Position numbers and translations under genes: made by a program
The notes under the pieces: generated by a model
The model's input: only the letters and a program-made list of their open reading frames with translations
Told to the model about the DNA's origin: nothing
Databases searched by the model: none
Part shown: positions 46,593 to 60,568 of the stretch, one piece after another
Numbering within the stretch: the stretch's first letter is position 1
How the letters are laid out: each line of letters begins with the position of its first letter
Source of the DNA: Lobosporangium transversale
Lineage: Eukaryota > Mortierellomycota > Mortierellomycetes > Mortierellales > Mortierellaceae
Assembly: GCF_002105155.1 (NCBI RefSeq)
Contig: NW_019029015.1
Location: 372,001 to 436,000, forward strand
Direction of reading: 5' to 3'
Length of the DNA stretch: 64,000 nucleotides

Positions 46593-47420
46593 ATGGCTCA
46601 CAGCAACATCTGGAACTCCCACCCCCGTGGCTATGGCAAGGGCTCCCGCGAGTGGTAAGGCGATACAAAGTTACTAGTCAGGGCATCAGGATCTTTCAAC
46701 ATTATGAGCTTTCAAAAGGAAAGACGGAAATTTTAGAAAAAAAAAAAAATCATTTGGATTGAAAACAAAAACCCGCCAGCATAATGCAATTCAACTCGAA
46801 CTGGATAATCGGTTTAATCATTCGGACTATTTATAATTTTACAATTCTCAATCATGTTAATCTGTTGAGACGCTTTATTTACCTCATCTTTACAATTGCT
46901 GGAATGATGACATGTTAATGTTCACTGGAAGAATCCTGATATTTACACACTGAACACTGCTGACGCTGATTATCGCAGGACCGGGAAAAAAAAAAAAAAA
47001 AAGAAATAATACTTATTCACACCTTACTAATTGATCTCAACACGCGCTTACATCTTGGAGGGTTTTGGTTTCATTTCAAGGAATAAATCACCCCGATATC
47101 CTCATGGACTTTTTTTTTTTTTTTTTTTGCAATTCATTATACTTACAGCTCATCTATTCTTTCTTTTTTAATTCATATTCAGCCGCGTCTGCACTCACCC
47201 CGCTGGTTTGATCCGCAAGTACGGTCTCAACATCTGCCGTCAGTGCTTCCGTGAGAACGCTGCTGCCATCGGTTTCACCAAGGTAAACTTTTATCAGGAG
47301 ATTATTTTAACAAGTTACAATGGTTCTTAATTTTCATATGACTCCTTTGGAACTTACTCTTTTTCTTTTTTTTTTTTTTTTTCTTTTTTTCCATGAATCT
47401 TGAAAAATTAGACCCGCTAA
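46593..47420 (+). CDS. RPS29: 40S ribosomal protein S29 (uS14)
   Basis: Exons 46593..46654, 47183..47282 and 47412..47420 join in phase to exactly 56 aa, the usual eukaryotic S29 length. The product starts [20 protein letters not shown]. It carries the C2-C2 zinc-binding motif (CRVC then CRQC) and the family's [16 protein letters not shown]. The last exon is only nine bases (two codons plus stop) after a TTAG acceptor. That exon is inferred from phase, splice signal and the expected length. The 528-bp first intron contains A and T runs. The protein sits in the head of the small subunit near the mRNA path. A multi-hundred-base 3' UTR is likely, since AATAAA signals occur at 47924 and 47958. 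Confidence 0.85.
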
Positions 47421-48200
47421 ATTGTTCTTTTGATTTAATGGAGTCTAAACCATTATTGTCAATATCGCTGGAAATAAAGATTTGATCTTTCCGTGCCTCT
47501 TGCATTTTTATACTCGTGTAGTTGATCTCCATATATGTGGTCAAAAGTGTGCTTTACAGGTCGTCCTTTTGCATGTGAAGTGTGAGGATTGAAGATGAAT
47601 TAAGCACTTTCCAAATTTATTTTTCTCTGGTTCCTCGATGGTGTTCTGTCTTTTTTTTTTTTTTTTTCCTTTTTATCAACAAATGTGCTACTGTCCAGCG
47701 AGACAAATGACGACTACATTTTTAAATGGCGATACTCTGGTACTCCTGGTTACACTTACCGAAATGGTAAGATTGTCCACAGTCACACACGTATCAGGCA
47801 CGGAAACAGGGCAGTGGTTTCTTTAATCCTTTTTCTTGTCTTCTCCATACCTTGCGTTTTTTTCCCTCTTTGTCTAAAGTCTCTCCCCCCTTCGTTTTCC
47901 ATCGACAAGTTGTAGTTCTAAGTAATAAACCATAGTTTGTTTGTCCTGTACGATTGCAATAAACATTCATTTTGTTTCTTTAAATTCGAAAGGTCTGGCT
48001 CTGCAGCCACATTCACTCCATTTTTGCCCCTTTGCGCCACTAAAATGTTGACATTGAAATCATTCATAAATTATTTACTGTAGTTTTCGGTCCTTTTTTT
48101 ATTCTTTTTTTCTTTTTTTGTTTTTGTTTTTGTTTATTCATTCCCATCCCATAACCCAAAATAAAAAATAAAATAAAAAGAAACATTACTGAATGTCAAC
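47421..48200. other. RPS29 3' UTR/TOP3 upstream region
   Basis: It contains candidate poly(A) signals AATAAA at 47924-47929 and 47958-47963, then T-rich DNA before TOP3. A short plus-strand open frame near 47685-47915 has no family signature and is probably untranslated. No snoRNA box pattern was clear. Confidence 0.45.
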
Positions 48201-48385
48201 ATGAGGATACTTTGCGTGGCAGAAAAGCCAGCAATGTCGAAATCTCTTGCCCAAATACTGTCAAACGGACAGTTTAGCTCAGTAGGTTGTGAGCGCTTTT
48301 TTTTTTTTTTTTTTTTTTTTTTTTTCCTGTTTTTGAGCAAGAGAAACAACATGTTTTGATGATGTTTAACATCAGATGTCATATA

Positions 48386-48425
<40 letters not shown>

Positions 48426-50993
48426 CTTAGAGACCGACAAATGATCAATATACACGGAACCATGAATTCACCTATAAGCTTCCAAACAATACTATGGCTC
48501 ATGTTGTGATGACGGCAGTACGAGGACATTTGTTTAGTACAGATTTCCCATCTAGATACAGGAAATGGCATAGTTGTGCGCCAGTGGAGCTTTTCGAACT
48601 AGAAATTGAGAAAGCTACATCAAAGGTAAATGTGCTTTAACAATTTTTTGTTTTTGTTTTTGTTTTTGTTTTGTTCAATTTCCAAACTACTCATGGCTTA
48701 TATTGCTTCTTGTAGGATTTGACATCTGTGGAGCAGAATCTTAGACAGGAGTCACGTTTAGCAGATCAGGTCATGATATGGACGGATTGCGATCGCGAAG
48801 GAGAAAATATTGGAGCAGAGATTGCGACTGTATGTCGACGTCAAAATCAACGTCTCACTATTTGTCGAGCTCGATTCAGTTCAGTTACTCCGGCGTAAGT
48901 CAACTACAGATCTGACAAAGGATTATGGAACCATTTGATTGCATGATTTGCCACATCTAACATCCTAAAACCACCTTTTCGAAAAAAATAAAAATAAAAA
49001 AAAATAAAAATAAAAATAAAAAAATGATAGTGAGGTGCATCGGGCAATGCGGAACCCAGTCATGCTGGATATGCGTCAAGCGGAGGCTGTGGATGCGCGT
49101 ATGGAGCTAGATCTTCGTATCGGGGCATCATTCACAAGATTCCAAACATTGAATCTTCAAAACAGCTTTCCGGCATTGTTTGAAGGAGTTATTAGTTATG
49201 GTAAGGCAGAGGGAGTTGGACTCTTGATGATTTAAAGTTATTGCAACCTTTTTTTTTTTTGGAAAAAAAAAAAAAAAAAAAAAAAAAAGGCAAAACTTGG
49301 TATGCTGCATCTTCAGACTTTCAACTGACTCAATTGCCTGGGATCTCTTTTTCTCTATCCTGTTGCAAAAGGTCCTTGTCAGTTCCCTACATTAGGATTC
49401 GTTGTTGATCAATTTCGGCGGGTCGAGAATTTTATACCAGAAAACTTTTGGAAATTGGAACTAAAGCACAACAAAGACGGACTCGATACAACATTTACTT
49501 GGCAACGAGGACACTTGTTTGACCAATTAGTTTGCCTGATAATCTATGAAGCCTGTATTGAGATAACGGGACCCAAAGTTGTAATAACCAAGGTGAAGTC
49601 CCAGCCCACATCAAAATAGTAAGTGAAACCACCATTGCTGTGTTTCATGGGCATAGCAACTTGTATTTATTTTACTATATAATACTAACAATTGTGCGAT
49701 CATCTCATGTATGGCTATCTAGCCGGCCACTACCACTGACCACGGTTGAACTTCAGAAGAATGGCTCTAAATTCCTATCGATCCCTTCTGATGAAGTTAT
49801 GACAGTATGTACAATATATATGTTGGATAAAGCCTATATGAGGATTATGTGTGGTTTACCTAATACGGATGCTCTATTGGTATCACGATGGACATTAGGC
49901 TGCAGAGAGTCTTTATATGAAAGGATGGATATCTTATCCTAGAACTGAGACGGATCAATTCGATGCAAACTACAATTTGATGAGTCTTATTGAAAAACAA
50001 ACACATAATAGTCAGTGGGGCCGATTTGCACAGCGACTTGTAGAAGGAGGCTATCGGAATCCAAGACGAGGAAAAAATAATGATCAAGCCCATCCACCTA
50101 TTCATCCAGTAATGCATACAGAAAACTTGGACGGGAATGAGAAGCGCGTTTTCGAGTTTATTACGCGTCGATTCCTTGCTTGCTGTGCTGAGGATGCTAA
50201 AGGCGATCAGACGGATATTGAAGCCACTATCCATACCGAATCATTTAAAGCGACTGGATTGATTATCAAAGAGCGCAACTACCTGGATGTATATCCATAT
50301 GATAAATGGACAGGGACAGTTCTTCCAAACTTTTCAGAAGGCGAAGAATTTATACCGACAGAGTTTTTAATGAAAATGGGTGCAACCACCCCCCCTACTC
50401 TTTTGACAGAAAGTCAACTTATCGCGTTAATGGATAAGAATGGGATCGGTAAGGGCGTGACACAGATATTTACAGATATCGCCAAATTTAATATAATAAA
50501 TTTCTCTGATTTTAATCACCAATCAATTCTCCGATTTTATTTCTCAATTTCCAAATGTATCATGGGAGATAGGCACGGATGCTACTATTGCGGAGCATAT
50601 CAAGACTATTACCAAACGAGAGTACGTTGTTCGAAGCAAGCGTGACAAAGAATATGTATTCACACCGTCGACCCTGGGGATAGCTCTTGTGGAGGGGTAT
50701 GATAACATTGGATTGGATATGAGTCTCTCGAAACCATTCTTGAGAAGTCAAGTAAGTTATTCGAAAACTATATCTTGTGCGGTACGTTCTCCTTGTTTGT
50801 TTTTTTTTTTTTTTTTATGCAAATAAACTAACGACAGCATCTCATTCTATTGGTTTTGCTGTTAATAGCTTGAAAGCAATCTAAAGCTGATTTGTTCTGG
50901 AAACAAAAGTAAGGATCAGGTTGTTCGGGAGGCAATTGAGATGTACCGCAACGTATTTGAGATTGTCAACAGGGATAAGAGGATATTACAAGA

Positions 50994-51028
<35 letters not shown>

Positions 51029-52285
51029 TATTTAATGGACCCTTTGGATTTGACGATTACACTGGTGAGCATAGACTAACGCATTGGATGGTTATAGGCA
51101 GTTGAACGTCATCTACGGCGCCGACCTGATGCGGCACCACCACCAGGCCCAGTAGGTCGACCGCCGGGTCCAGATGTAGGAGGTGGTCAAGGAGACAATG
51201 GACATAATCAAGGTGGAGGAGGAAGCGGTAGAGGGTATCACTCAAGACCGGGATACAATCCCAATACTGAAAATGTGGCTCCTGTTAATGCATTTGTCCA
51301 AGCCCAGGCACAGCCTCAACATTTGTCTCGAGAGGTAACAGCGATGCAATCTTCAGCCATACCTTTCTGTCATTGCGAGGGACGACCTTTGGCAGTTGAA
51401 CGAAGAGTGATGAAGGAGGGCCCGAATCAGGGTCGACTGTTTTACACATGCGCCAAACGTGGTGACGAACAGTGCGACTTTTTCCAATTTGCAGACAATA
51501 CAAGTGGATCGAACTCAAAGTCGATTGAACATGGTGATCATACTCCACAACGCGCGAATGAGGTAAATATGGGACTTTAACTGTACTGGATAATTTCAAT
51601 TATCCGGTATGATAAGTTTATTTAAAAAAAGTTATTGGCAGGTCATCTTATTATCTGTTCATCCAATCTCATCATATTTAAATATGTTGTTCCTGTAGAT
51701 GGTCATGGAGGCATTTCTACAGAATTTGGAGGCGGGAGGAAGTACAGGAGATAGGAGACCGAGATGCTTTTGTGGACTTGTGGCCAAGGACTTAAAATCA
51801 TCAAAGAACAACGGCCGGATGTTTTGGCGGTGTAGCAAGCAGGTTGGCTGCGGTTTCTTTAAGTGGGATGATGAATTAGATGTAAACCAGGTCTCTGAAC
51901 CTTGGAATGGCAGTGGCAGTGGCAGTGGCAATCGTCCATTACAATCAAAAACTAGTTCCTCCCGGTCGGACTCTGTTTGCTATAAATGTAATCAGGTATG
52001 TTTACACTATCAAAGCATATTTGTTACTATCGATATACTGATACATATACATACGATATATATATGTATATAATTCAACTTGGATCGAAGTAAAAGTCGT
52101 ATTAAATTTGGCTTTAAAACTCCTTTTAGAAGGGCCATTTTGCAAACGCGTGCACGTCTGGTCGTCAGGAAGGGACCCGCCAAGTCAAAGGCAGCAAGCA
52201 AACATCAAGGGTGACTTCAAAACGGACAACTACTTCCAAAGTAATTACAGCAGCCAAACTTTCAAAGAAAAAACGCCCACTCTGA
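48201..52285 (+). CDS. TOP3: DNA topoisomerase III (type IA) with GRF and CCHC zinc fingers
   Basis: Twelve exons: 48201..48281, 48431..48625, 48716..48894, 49031..49200, 49372..49618, 49723..49804, 49899..50448, 50573..50751, 50869..50994, 51098..51562, 51699..51995 and 52130..52285. They join in phase to 908 aa. The TOPRIM domain starts MRILCVAEKPAMSKSLAQIL and contains the metal-binding DCDREGENIG. The catalytic tyrosine is in GWISYPRTETDQF (about residue 331). The C-terminal region has a Gly/Arg-rich linker, two GRF-type zinc fingers (starting CHCEGRPL and CFCGLVAK), one CCHC knuckle (CYKCNQ with GHFANAC) and a basic tail. This is the animal-like TOP3A layout, longer than budding-yeast Top3. 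With a RecQ helicase and Rmi1 it dissolves double Holliday junctions in the nucleus. TOP3A orthologues can also be mitochondrial. Splicing of exon 1 to exon 2 is the least certain join. Confidence 0.94.
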
Positions 52286-52649
52286 ACATGTACTACTAGT
52301 ATTTAATTGAAAAAAAAATTACAAAAAACGTCATTGGATTTTTTTTCTAATGCATGTGTTACTTACAGCAACCATCATGAACATGCATTCAACTAATCAA
52401 CTTGGCACACTTTTCTTCTACTTTTTTTTTCCTTTCATTCCTTTACATCCTTGGGATTGACCATTTTCTTTTATGATTGCCTAATTAAAACTCAAGGGTC
52501 CTTTTCTCTACATGAATCTTTTTATTGTGACTACGCCTTGATGTATTGCTAAGCCATGGAACCAATTGTCATACTTCCTTGATGCTGAATCTATTGCCAC
52601 TTTTCACTTTTCCTTAGCCTTTGATTTTCCTCTTTTCCGCAATAGCTTC

Positions 52650-52686
<37 letters not shown>

Positions 52687-53197
52687 CAACATTATCCTTG
52701 ACCATTTACTATTCTGCAGTAGAACTGAAACTCCACTTTTTATTTGATATTCTTGTTTTTTTTTGAACAGGAATCCTTTTCACTCTATGTGTTCTCAATC
52801 AGGATTTTCTTCCCCTTTTTGACTCCATTTTTTTTTTTTACTTGTCCTTGTAACTTTTTTCTTTTTTTTGTAAACATTTTAGTTCCGATAACCAGAACAA
52901 CCAGGCACCCAAACGCCGCACTTGAAGGGTTACACAACAGGGCTCAAACCAGCTTATAGCCACTTCCTTACTCTTTTTTTTTCTTTTTTTCTTTTTTTCT
53001 TATTTTATATATTTCTCCTCTTGATTTATGCATGGTTTCTCTCTTTTATTCTTATTTGCATCAGTCAGCATCCTCAATCGTTCATCTTTGTGATTTTGCA
53101 CCGAGCTCAATTATATTCATTAAAAAACACCTGTCATTTCACTTAAAAAGAACAAGGGAATTAATCGTCTGATCACTCACAACTCACTCAAACAAGG
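52286..53197. other. pyrimidine-rich intergenic region
   Basis: About 900 bp of strongly T- and CT-rich sequence upstream of the R3H gene, including a 30-T run at about 52657-52686. No gene recognised. Composition is typical of a fungal promoter and leader. Confidence 0.5.
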
Positions 53198-56100
53198 ATG
53201 GCACAGAACTCTGGAGACTCAAAGGTATCTAAAAAAAGTTATAAACTCCCTCTTCGCGCTTTTTATTAGCGAGGATCCCCTGATCTTTGTTGAAAACTAT
53301 ACTAAAAAAAAGCAAATATATATCATCTTATTTAAAAGCCGGCAACAGTGGATGATACAATAGCTGCTTCAGCTGTTAATGGAGAACAGGCTACTGCCAC
53401 TGACTCGCAACAGCAACAGCAAAAGCAACAACAACCTGTATTTACGATACTACGGCCCAATGCAAATACATCTGAATCATCGCCTTGTACCGTCTCCGGC
53501 AGTAATACGCCCCTCACATCAACTGAACATTCATCGGCATCTCAAGAACAAGTAGCGGGGCTGACAAGGACTCTAGAAGGATTAGAGTTGGAGGATGACT
53601 CAAATGACACAGGAGGAGACATGGCTCTGGATGAGTTCTTGGTCAATGCACTCAAAAATCGACAGGATCGAATCTTTCTTCTCAAATTGGACCGCGAGTT
53701 TTGTAGTTTTCTTAACAATCCGAGGTATGTATGGGTATGGGGGAGCAATTGATCTTTTTTTTCCTTTTTTTCTTCCTTTCATGCTGCATAATAAACGAAA
53801 AACCTTTTGCTAATGTTGACTTTATTTTCTTTCTTCTTTCTTTTTACAAACACATGTTCATACATTTAATGCAGTCAAGAACAACTAGAGTTCCCATCAC
53901 TCAATTCTTATTACCGTATGGTTATCCATCGTGTCGCCAATTACTTCAAGATTACTCGCGCTGTAGATCCACAGAACAGGAAAATCATCCTGTACAAGAC
54001 TGAGCAATCCGCAATGTGAGTAAAAGACTTTTGGAGCTGCGCATCAATTGGGCAAATTTATTATTATTATTGTGACGAAATATTAATCCCACCTACTCCT
54101 TTTTTTTTTTTTTTTTCTTTTTTCTTTTTTGGTTTTGGTACCCTAGCCCTCCTTTGCGATTCTCAGATTTAGTTGAAGAAGAAGAAGAACAGCCTATAAA
54201 GCAGATGAAACTGTTGAAGAGGAACCCGAATCGACCTGCTAGCGGTACACCTACTCCGGAAGCATCAACAGAGCCTGATCGCAAGACTATTTCTATAAAG
54301 GAGCGAGAGGAGGCGTACGCCAGAGCAAGAGCACGTATCTTTCAAGAGGATGCTTCTTCAAAATCAAAGTCTGATGGTTCTGGATCTAATTCACGATGTG
54401 ATTCTTCCCCAGTAACAGCACCCCTGGGCGATTCTCCACGTCAGGAATCATGTGACGACAGTCTCAAAAACAAGAACGGTCGGAAGCAGACGAATGGAAG
54501 AAGAACGGGGTCAGGAACAACTCGGTCGCAAGAGGAACAGAACGATGTGGACTCTCGCCAGCAAAACCAATCGTCCCCAAACTCGCGTAGCGTCTCGAGA
54601 AGCACCTCTCCATCGCCTCTTCCGACCATCGGCGGTCAGGACTCTAATCCCAAGAGCACCGGCAAGGGACTTGGACCAAAGACCAAACAATCCAAAGGCG
54701 ATTTGGCGGCAGAGTGCGCAGATCCGAAAAGGCGCAAGAGCACTGCCTCGAATACCTCCTCTTCATCAAACACAGTCAAGACACCAATTGGACTGGCGAG
54801 GACAATCTCATCATCTTCAAGCCAGGACGGATTTCAAAGCCCCAACCTTGGGTCCATAATAACGGAATCACCTTCAACGAATTCACCCTCTAATTCTGCC
54901 CCATCTAAAGCATACGATTATTTTGGACAGAATCCGACATCCAACTCCGGGTCAGTCTCACCAATGAGTAGCGGAAGCTCAAGAGCCTCATTTTCGTACT
55001 CTCATCCTGGTGGGCACAAACAACATCGTAATCATCCCAATAACAACAACACTGGGGGCAACCATGCCTCTGGTTTTAATTACGGCCACCAATCTTCAGG
55101 CCCAGGTTTCGTCAAGGGTATAAATGCCCCAGCGTTCGTTCCGAAAAAGTCGTATCCAAAACATGGCAACAGCCACACCCCAATGAATAGTGGATTTAAC
55201 AATGGTCCCATAACATATCAATCTGGCCCGTCGTCTCAAGGGCATCCCTTCAGTAATGGAACAAACACCCCTTATGTCTACCCACAGCCCGGGACATCAT
55301 CGCCATGGCCTGAGCGTGGGATACCAACCGGCCATGATGGACCTACATTTTATAATTCATCCCAGGATTCTAATCCAGCTTTCCCGCATGGGAACACGTT
55401 AACACAGTATCCCTCCTCCGGTCCTAACATGCTCCAGCAACCCTATAATATTAATACCAACCCTCCCAACTCTTCGCATAACCACGTAAATAACCATCAA
55501 CAACCCTTCCATTCTTCTCAACGAGGTGGTCGACGCAATCCCAACTCGAAGCAACATTATGGACATCAACCTCACTTTCAACATCCACATCATGCAAGGA
55601 CACACCCACAAATGCATCATTCGCAGTATCATCATGGCAACAACAACAACAACAACAACAACAACTACAATTACAATATGCCTTCATCCAGAGATGATTT
55701 CTCGCATGCGCAACGTTTCGGAAGACCATTTGAAGGCAATGTTGGGCAGGTACCGCCACTACAATTTGGCCCAGACTTTTATCCCACACACTCGATGCCT
55801 GGTGACATCCAGGCTGGCCCAAACATGTATCCCGGATTTATCAATCAGCCGCTCACAACGTCACCTAATGAAAGTTTTGTACGTATTTTTACAAGGGATA
55901 AAAAAAAAATTATATTGGATATGTCTCTTATTATTTTGAAAGCAAAAAAAAAAAAAAAAAAAAACCAACGGTTTTTTTTCTTAATTTTCAAACATCAATT
56001 TAGCCAAGATACCCACCAGGTCAGAGTTGGAATGGGCCTGGTCAAGTCGATCCATCCACAATGTTATATAACCCCATGCCGCAGGCTCCAATAGGGGGGA

Positions 56101-56902
56101 AGAAACCGTATAATAATTATCAATCTAATACACCAATGAATCAGCAGGGCTCATCTATAATGCCTATGCAGACACCAGGGTCGGGACCAGGACCAGGGTC
56201 GGGACCGGGGCCTATTGCTGGCGGCCAACCGCCTGCAATGATGGGAGGACCTGGAGGAGGAGGGGGGCATGTCTTGTATGACGTAGAGCGGAGACCTCCC
56301 AAGTCGACTGAACTTTTTGATCCTAACAGCCCTTCGTCATTTAGCGGTGGCGGCAGCGGTAGTGGACAGAGTGATTATTCAGGTGGAGTCCGTCATCAGG
56401 GCTACAATGATGGAGGTTTCATGCCTTCACAGGATGCTGGGCAGGCAATGATGCTGGGTGGCGATCGGTCACCTCAAGGGATAAACTTACACCATCCACA
56501 TGTAGGCTACCATGGACAGCCATTCAACAACAATTATCCGCAACAGCAACAGCAACACCATCAGCAAATGCAGCAACATCCAAACATTAATCCTCATCCC
56601 CATGCTCATACTCATCCTCATCAACAGCAACATCAATATCAACAGCAACAACAACAGCATATTAATCAACATCAACAAAGCTTCCAACCACATGTTCCTG
56701 TAGGAATGAATCGTTCGTATTCCTCTTCTTCCTCAACCGGGTTCAGCAGTGGTGGAGGAAATAATAGCGGCGGTAATGCTGGATCGCATAATACTAATAA
56801 GAAGGCCAATTTGCTCTATGACTATTCAGTTCTCACCACACCATCCTATGATGGTATTTCCAAGGGCACGTCATCAGGTAAGGCTATAGCTTGTTCTCGA
56901 TT

Positions 56903-56970
<68 letters not shown>

Positions 56971-57795
56971 ATTGCTGTTGTTGTTTGAGAGAGATAGGGG
57001 AAGAGCATTATTGAGACTGATGTCTATTTCAAATCATATAAATCATATATGCTCCCCCTCCTCCCTTTAGAATCTGAAAAGGTACCCAGCCTAAGCCACA
57101 TCTTGGAAATTCATGAGTATGATGCACAAGACGACATTTTTGAAGATCTAGTCTTACCCCCAGGAGCGAAGCTGAGACGTCTTAAAGCCTCTACAAAAGA
57201 TCCTCTTGGTCAGTGCTTGGTTGTTTTCAAGAATGCAACCTTGGCTGCAGAAGCTCTTCAGGCATTCCAAGATGGTCGAGAGACGTGGATGGGGCCCGAG
57301 GCTAGACTGAAGTTTGAACCAACAGATCAAGTTTCAAAACAAAGTAACGAAATGGATGGGGGAACAGATGCAAAAGATGGATCGGGAAACAAAGGAGTAG
57401 AAAAAGGTGAGGGTGAAGGTGAAGAAGGTGAAGCAGGTGGGGATGATGATAGGGGAAAAGAGAAGACTGCTGTGGGCCGAGTTGTACGGATACAACAGCG
57501 GTTCAATGTGAAGGTATGGACACCAGTTTTGGTCAATAACACCACACCAACCTTTGGTGTAGTTGCAACTGTGGGAGGATCAGAAAGCAGTAGCCCGATC
57601 AAGAGCATGGCTCAGGCTGCCTCCAGCGATCCTAGCAACAGCAGCAATAATAATAACAATAACAACACCAACAACAACAGCAACAGTGATAGTAGTAGCA
57701 TTCCTAAAGAAGCGCCATCAGACCAAGCATTTGAACCAATTGAGTCATCAGAAGTTGAATCCACCCAGGGGGAAGACAGTTTGGAAACTAAGTGA
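53198..57795 (+). CDS. R3H-SUZ RNA-binding protein
   Basis: Exons 53198..53224, 53339..53724, 53875..54015, 54147..55878, 56004..56877 and 57071..57795 join in phase to 1294 aa. After a short Gln-rich start comes an R3H domain, LDREFCSFLNN followed by FPSLNSYYRMVIHRVANYF. Next is a SUZ motif ending KEREEAYARARARIFQED, the pair found in R3HDM/ARPP-21/Encore-like proteins that bind single-stranded RNA. A long Ser/Pro/Asn/His/Gln-rich disordered region follows, with runs of Asn and of GPGSGPG type. The last exon has an RRM-like fold (ILEIHEYDAQDDIFEDLVLP, then GQCLVVFKNATLAAEALQAF), an acidic stretch and more Asn runs. A cytoplasmic mRNA regulatory role, and possibly condensate formation, are inferred. 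Odd: intron 5 carries a (TTG)n microsatellite. Confidence 0.88.
56903..56970. repeat. (TTG)22 microsatellite in an intron
   Basis: About 22 uninterrupted TTG copies in intron 5 of the R3H-SUZ gene, 25 bp after the splice donor. Read through, it would encode poly-Cys, which shows it is intronic. Confidence 0.95.
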
Positions 57796-58039
57796 AAAGT
57801 GAGATGATTGGGGAAGGGAAGAGGGAAAAAAAAAAACTGAATCAACAGTGTGTACATTAATCGGCATTTGAAATTTAACTTAATGTTTAAAATCCTCTGC
57901 ATCGTTGCAAAATGAGTTATATTTTGACAGTTCAAATAAAATAAAAAATCATTTATTTTCATTTTTTTGAGGAACTATTTTAATAAGGATTCCACTGTTT
58001 GAAAAAATGATACAACCCAAGAATGTTTTTCGCCTATGA

Positions 58040-58067
<28 letters not shown>

Positions 58068-58074
<7 letters not shown>

Positions 58075-60537
58075 GCAGCAGAAAGACTAGCACGTTTGAG
58101 ATACTGTGGTGGTAATGCGGTGCTACCATCGCCATCCAGTGTCGACTGCGGATTGCTATCGCTGCCGGGATTGTGATGATCAGGTGTGGGTGTTCCAGGA
58201 ATAGGGGTGGGGACTCTAGATCCGTTGTTATTCTCACCAAAATAGGTGTCCATCAATAAGGAGGCCAAACGATGCTGATCTCGATCTTCCGACAAGACCA
58301 AGACTGATTCGAGGGCATCAACACCGTTCATCTCCGAGAGCATCGTCGGTGCTTCTGCGATTCCTGAGTTGAGTAACAATTGAACGTAACGAAGACCCAA
58401 CGAGATCAGCTCAATGTCCTTTGTCCGCATAAAATCCAAGAATCCTGGGAGTAACTCTTGATGTGGCAGAACTTTTGCATACTCTGGACCATGTGAAGCA
58501 AGATTAATCAAGCTATAAGCCGCCTAAGGGCATTGAAGAAGAAAGAAAGAAAGAAAGGAAGGAAGGGAAAAAAGTGTTAATATAATATTATAAATATTTA
58601 GAAAAGCGGTTCTACTGAAATGGCTCTTTTATCTTACCTCCTTCCGGATATCAAAGTTTTGATGGGTCACAATTTGAGACAGGACAGGAATAAATCCTGC
58701 TTCAATGACTTTAATTAGATCTTGGCTTGCGTGGTCTGCAGTAATGTTGGACATGAGCCAAAGACTTTCTTTCTTGACGGGTCTATGTACAAATATTTGG
58801 ACGAACGTATTAAGTCAGATGTACAGAAATGGATAAGCAATGTTTCAAAATAAGACTAAAAGCCAACAGAATTCTTTTTTCTTTTTTCTTTTTTTTCCTT
58901 TACCTGCAATCTGATTGAATGAGTTGAAGCATAGAAGGTAGGAATTCCGGTTCATGGATCAATGCTGAGGTGTTGTTATCAGGTCCGCTTGCAATATTAC
59001 CAAGAGCGCGGATTAATGGAATGGCCAGTGCCTTTCGATCCAAAAAGTCCTTCAGAGGAGCTACGAGTAGAGGAATCAGACGATTTTCTAGTAACTGTGC
59101 ACTAATATTATCAGGCCCTGTAGTCAAATAGACGATCACCCATGCGGCCTCAGATATCACAGCAGGATCCTACAATATAAAAATAAATAAATAGAGAAAG
59201 CATTAATATTCATTTTCTTTATTTTAAAAAAGGGGAGTTTTTTTTTTTTTCTTTATTCTTTTTTCTTTTTTCCTTACTGTGTCAACGCGGAGATGATGAA
59301 GCAACGATGGAAGCAGACCAGCTTTGACGAGCTCTTCTTGATTCGCGCCTTCTCCACGCGCCATATTCGATAAGGCGAAGCAAACAGTCTGGACTAAATT
59401 CAAATCCTGCATTGCCAAAATAGAAACATTCAGCTTTTGGGTTCGACAACATTTTCGTTTTTTATTCTTTTTTTTACCTTTGATTCGAGCAATTTGATTA
59501 GAGGTGGTAAGGCTCCAAGGTCCTTGAGTCTGTCTCTTAATTTGGGTCCTTCAGCTGCAATGTTGCCCAATGCCCAAGCGGACTGGTCTACCAAGGCAAT
59601 GTTTTGACTATCAAGGAACTGAATCAAATGTGGAGCGGTACTCAATGCAGCATCGCATAATTCTGCCGATCCGCCAGCTGCCATATTGGTCACCACTGAG
59701 GCTGCAAGGAGCTGTTCCTCAGCGTCTGTTCCGGTGAGTATTCCCTAGTATAATTGAATAATACAAACAAACAAAAAAAATTGTGGGTCAACAAGCAAAA
59801 GAGCAGCTAGGCTTTTTCATTTCATTTCGAGGAAGATACTTACCTCAATAATCTTCATAAAGTCTCCGTTGGTGACCATAGCTTGTAGATCCTTGGAATC
59901 ATTGTAGGATGTCAAGTAATCACTCAGAGTCTTGAGTGCATCGGTTTTATCCGATTTCTTACCACTCTGCCACCGTAAATAAAAAAGATTAATATAAAGA
60001 TCTCATGCACCCGTTAGAAATTATCCAATAAAGAAAAAAGAAAAGAAAAGAAAAGAAAAAAAAGGAAGGAAGATTTTTTTTTTGTATTGACACTCGTATA
60101 TTTGTTTGTATGGCAATAAACGTCAATGCACCCTTTTTTAATAATAATGGGTCCTCACCTTTAATAAAGCTTGGACGCTGTCAATCTGTTCCTTCTCCAG
60201 CTCCACGGTCTCTTCATCTTGAACCGCGAAATCATTTTTTATTTGTTTTTTTTTTATATATATATGAAAAGGGAACAGAACCAGAGCCCAAACAATAAAA
60301 GAGAGGGGGAAAAAAAAAAAATAAAATAAAATAATCAGATCTTCGTATTCATTGCAGCTGTTGCCCTGGATAAAAGAAGGTTAGGGATTAAAGAGAAGGA
60401 AACGATGCCAAATAAGATCATAAAATGGGTGACTGACAAACAATAAATTCATGCAGAATGCATCATTCCTTGGAGAAGCACCTCCCTCCTCTCTCCTCTC
60501 TCCTCTCTCTTCCCTTGATTGGGCCAACCAGACTTGC

Positions 60538-60568
<31 letters not shown>

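Noticed and set aside
47638..47915. Plus-strand frames between RPS29 and TOP3
   Set aside because: No motif or start context; the segment lies before likely RPS29 poly(A) signals and is probably 3' UTR.
55451..55822. Minus-strand frames opposite the R3H-SUZ gene
   Set aside because: Shadows of the His/Asn-rich plus-strand exon.
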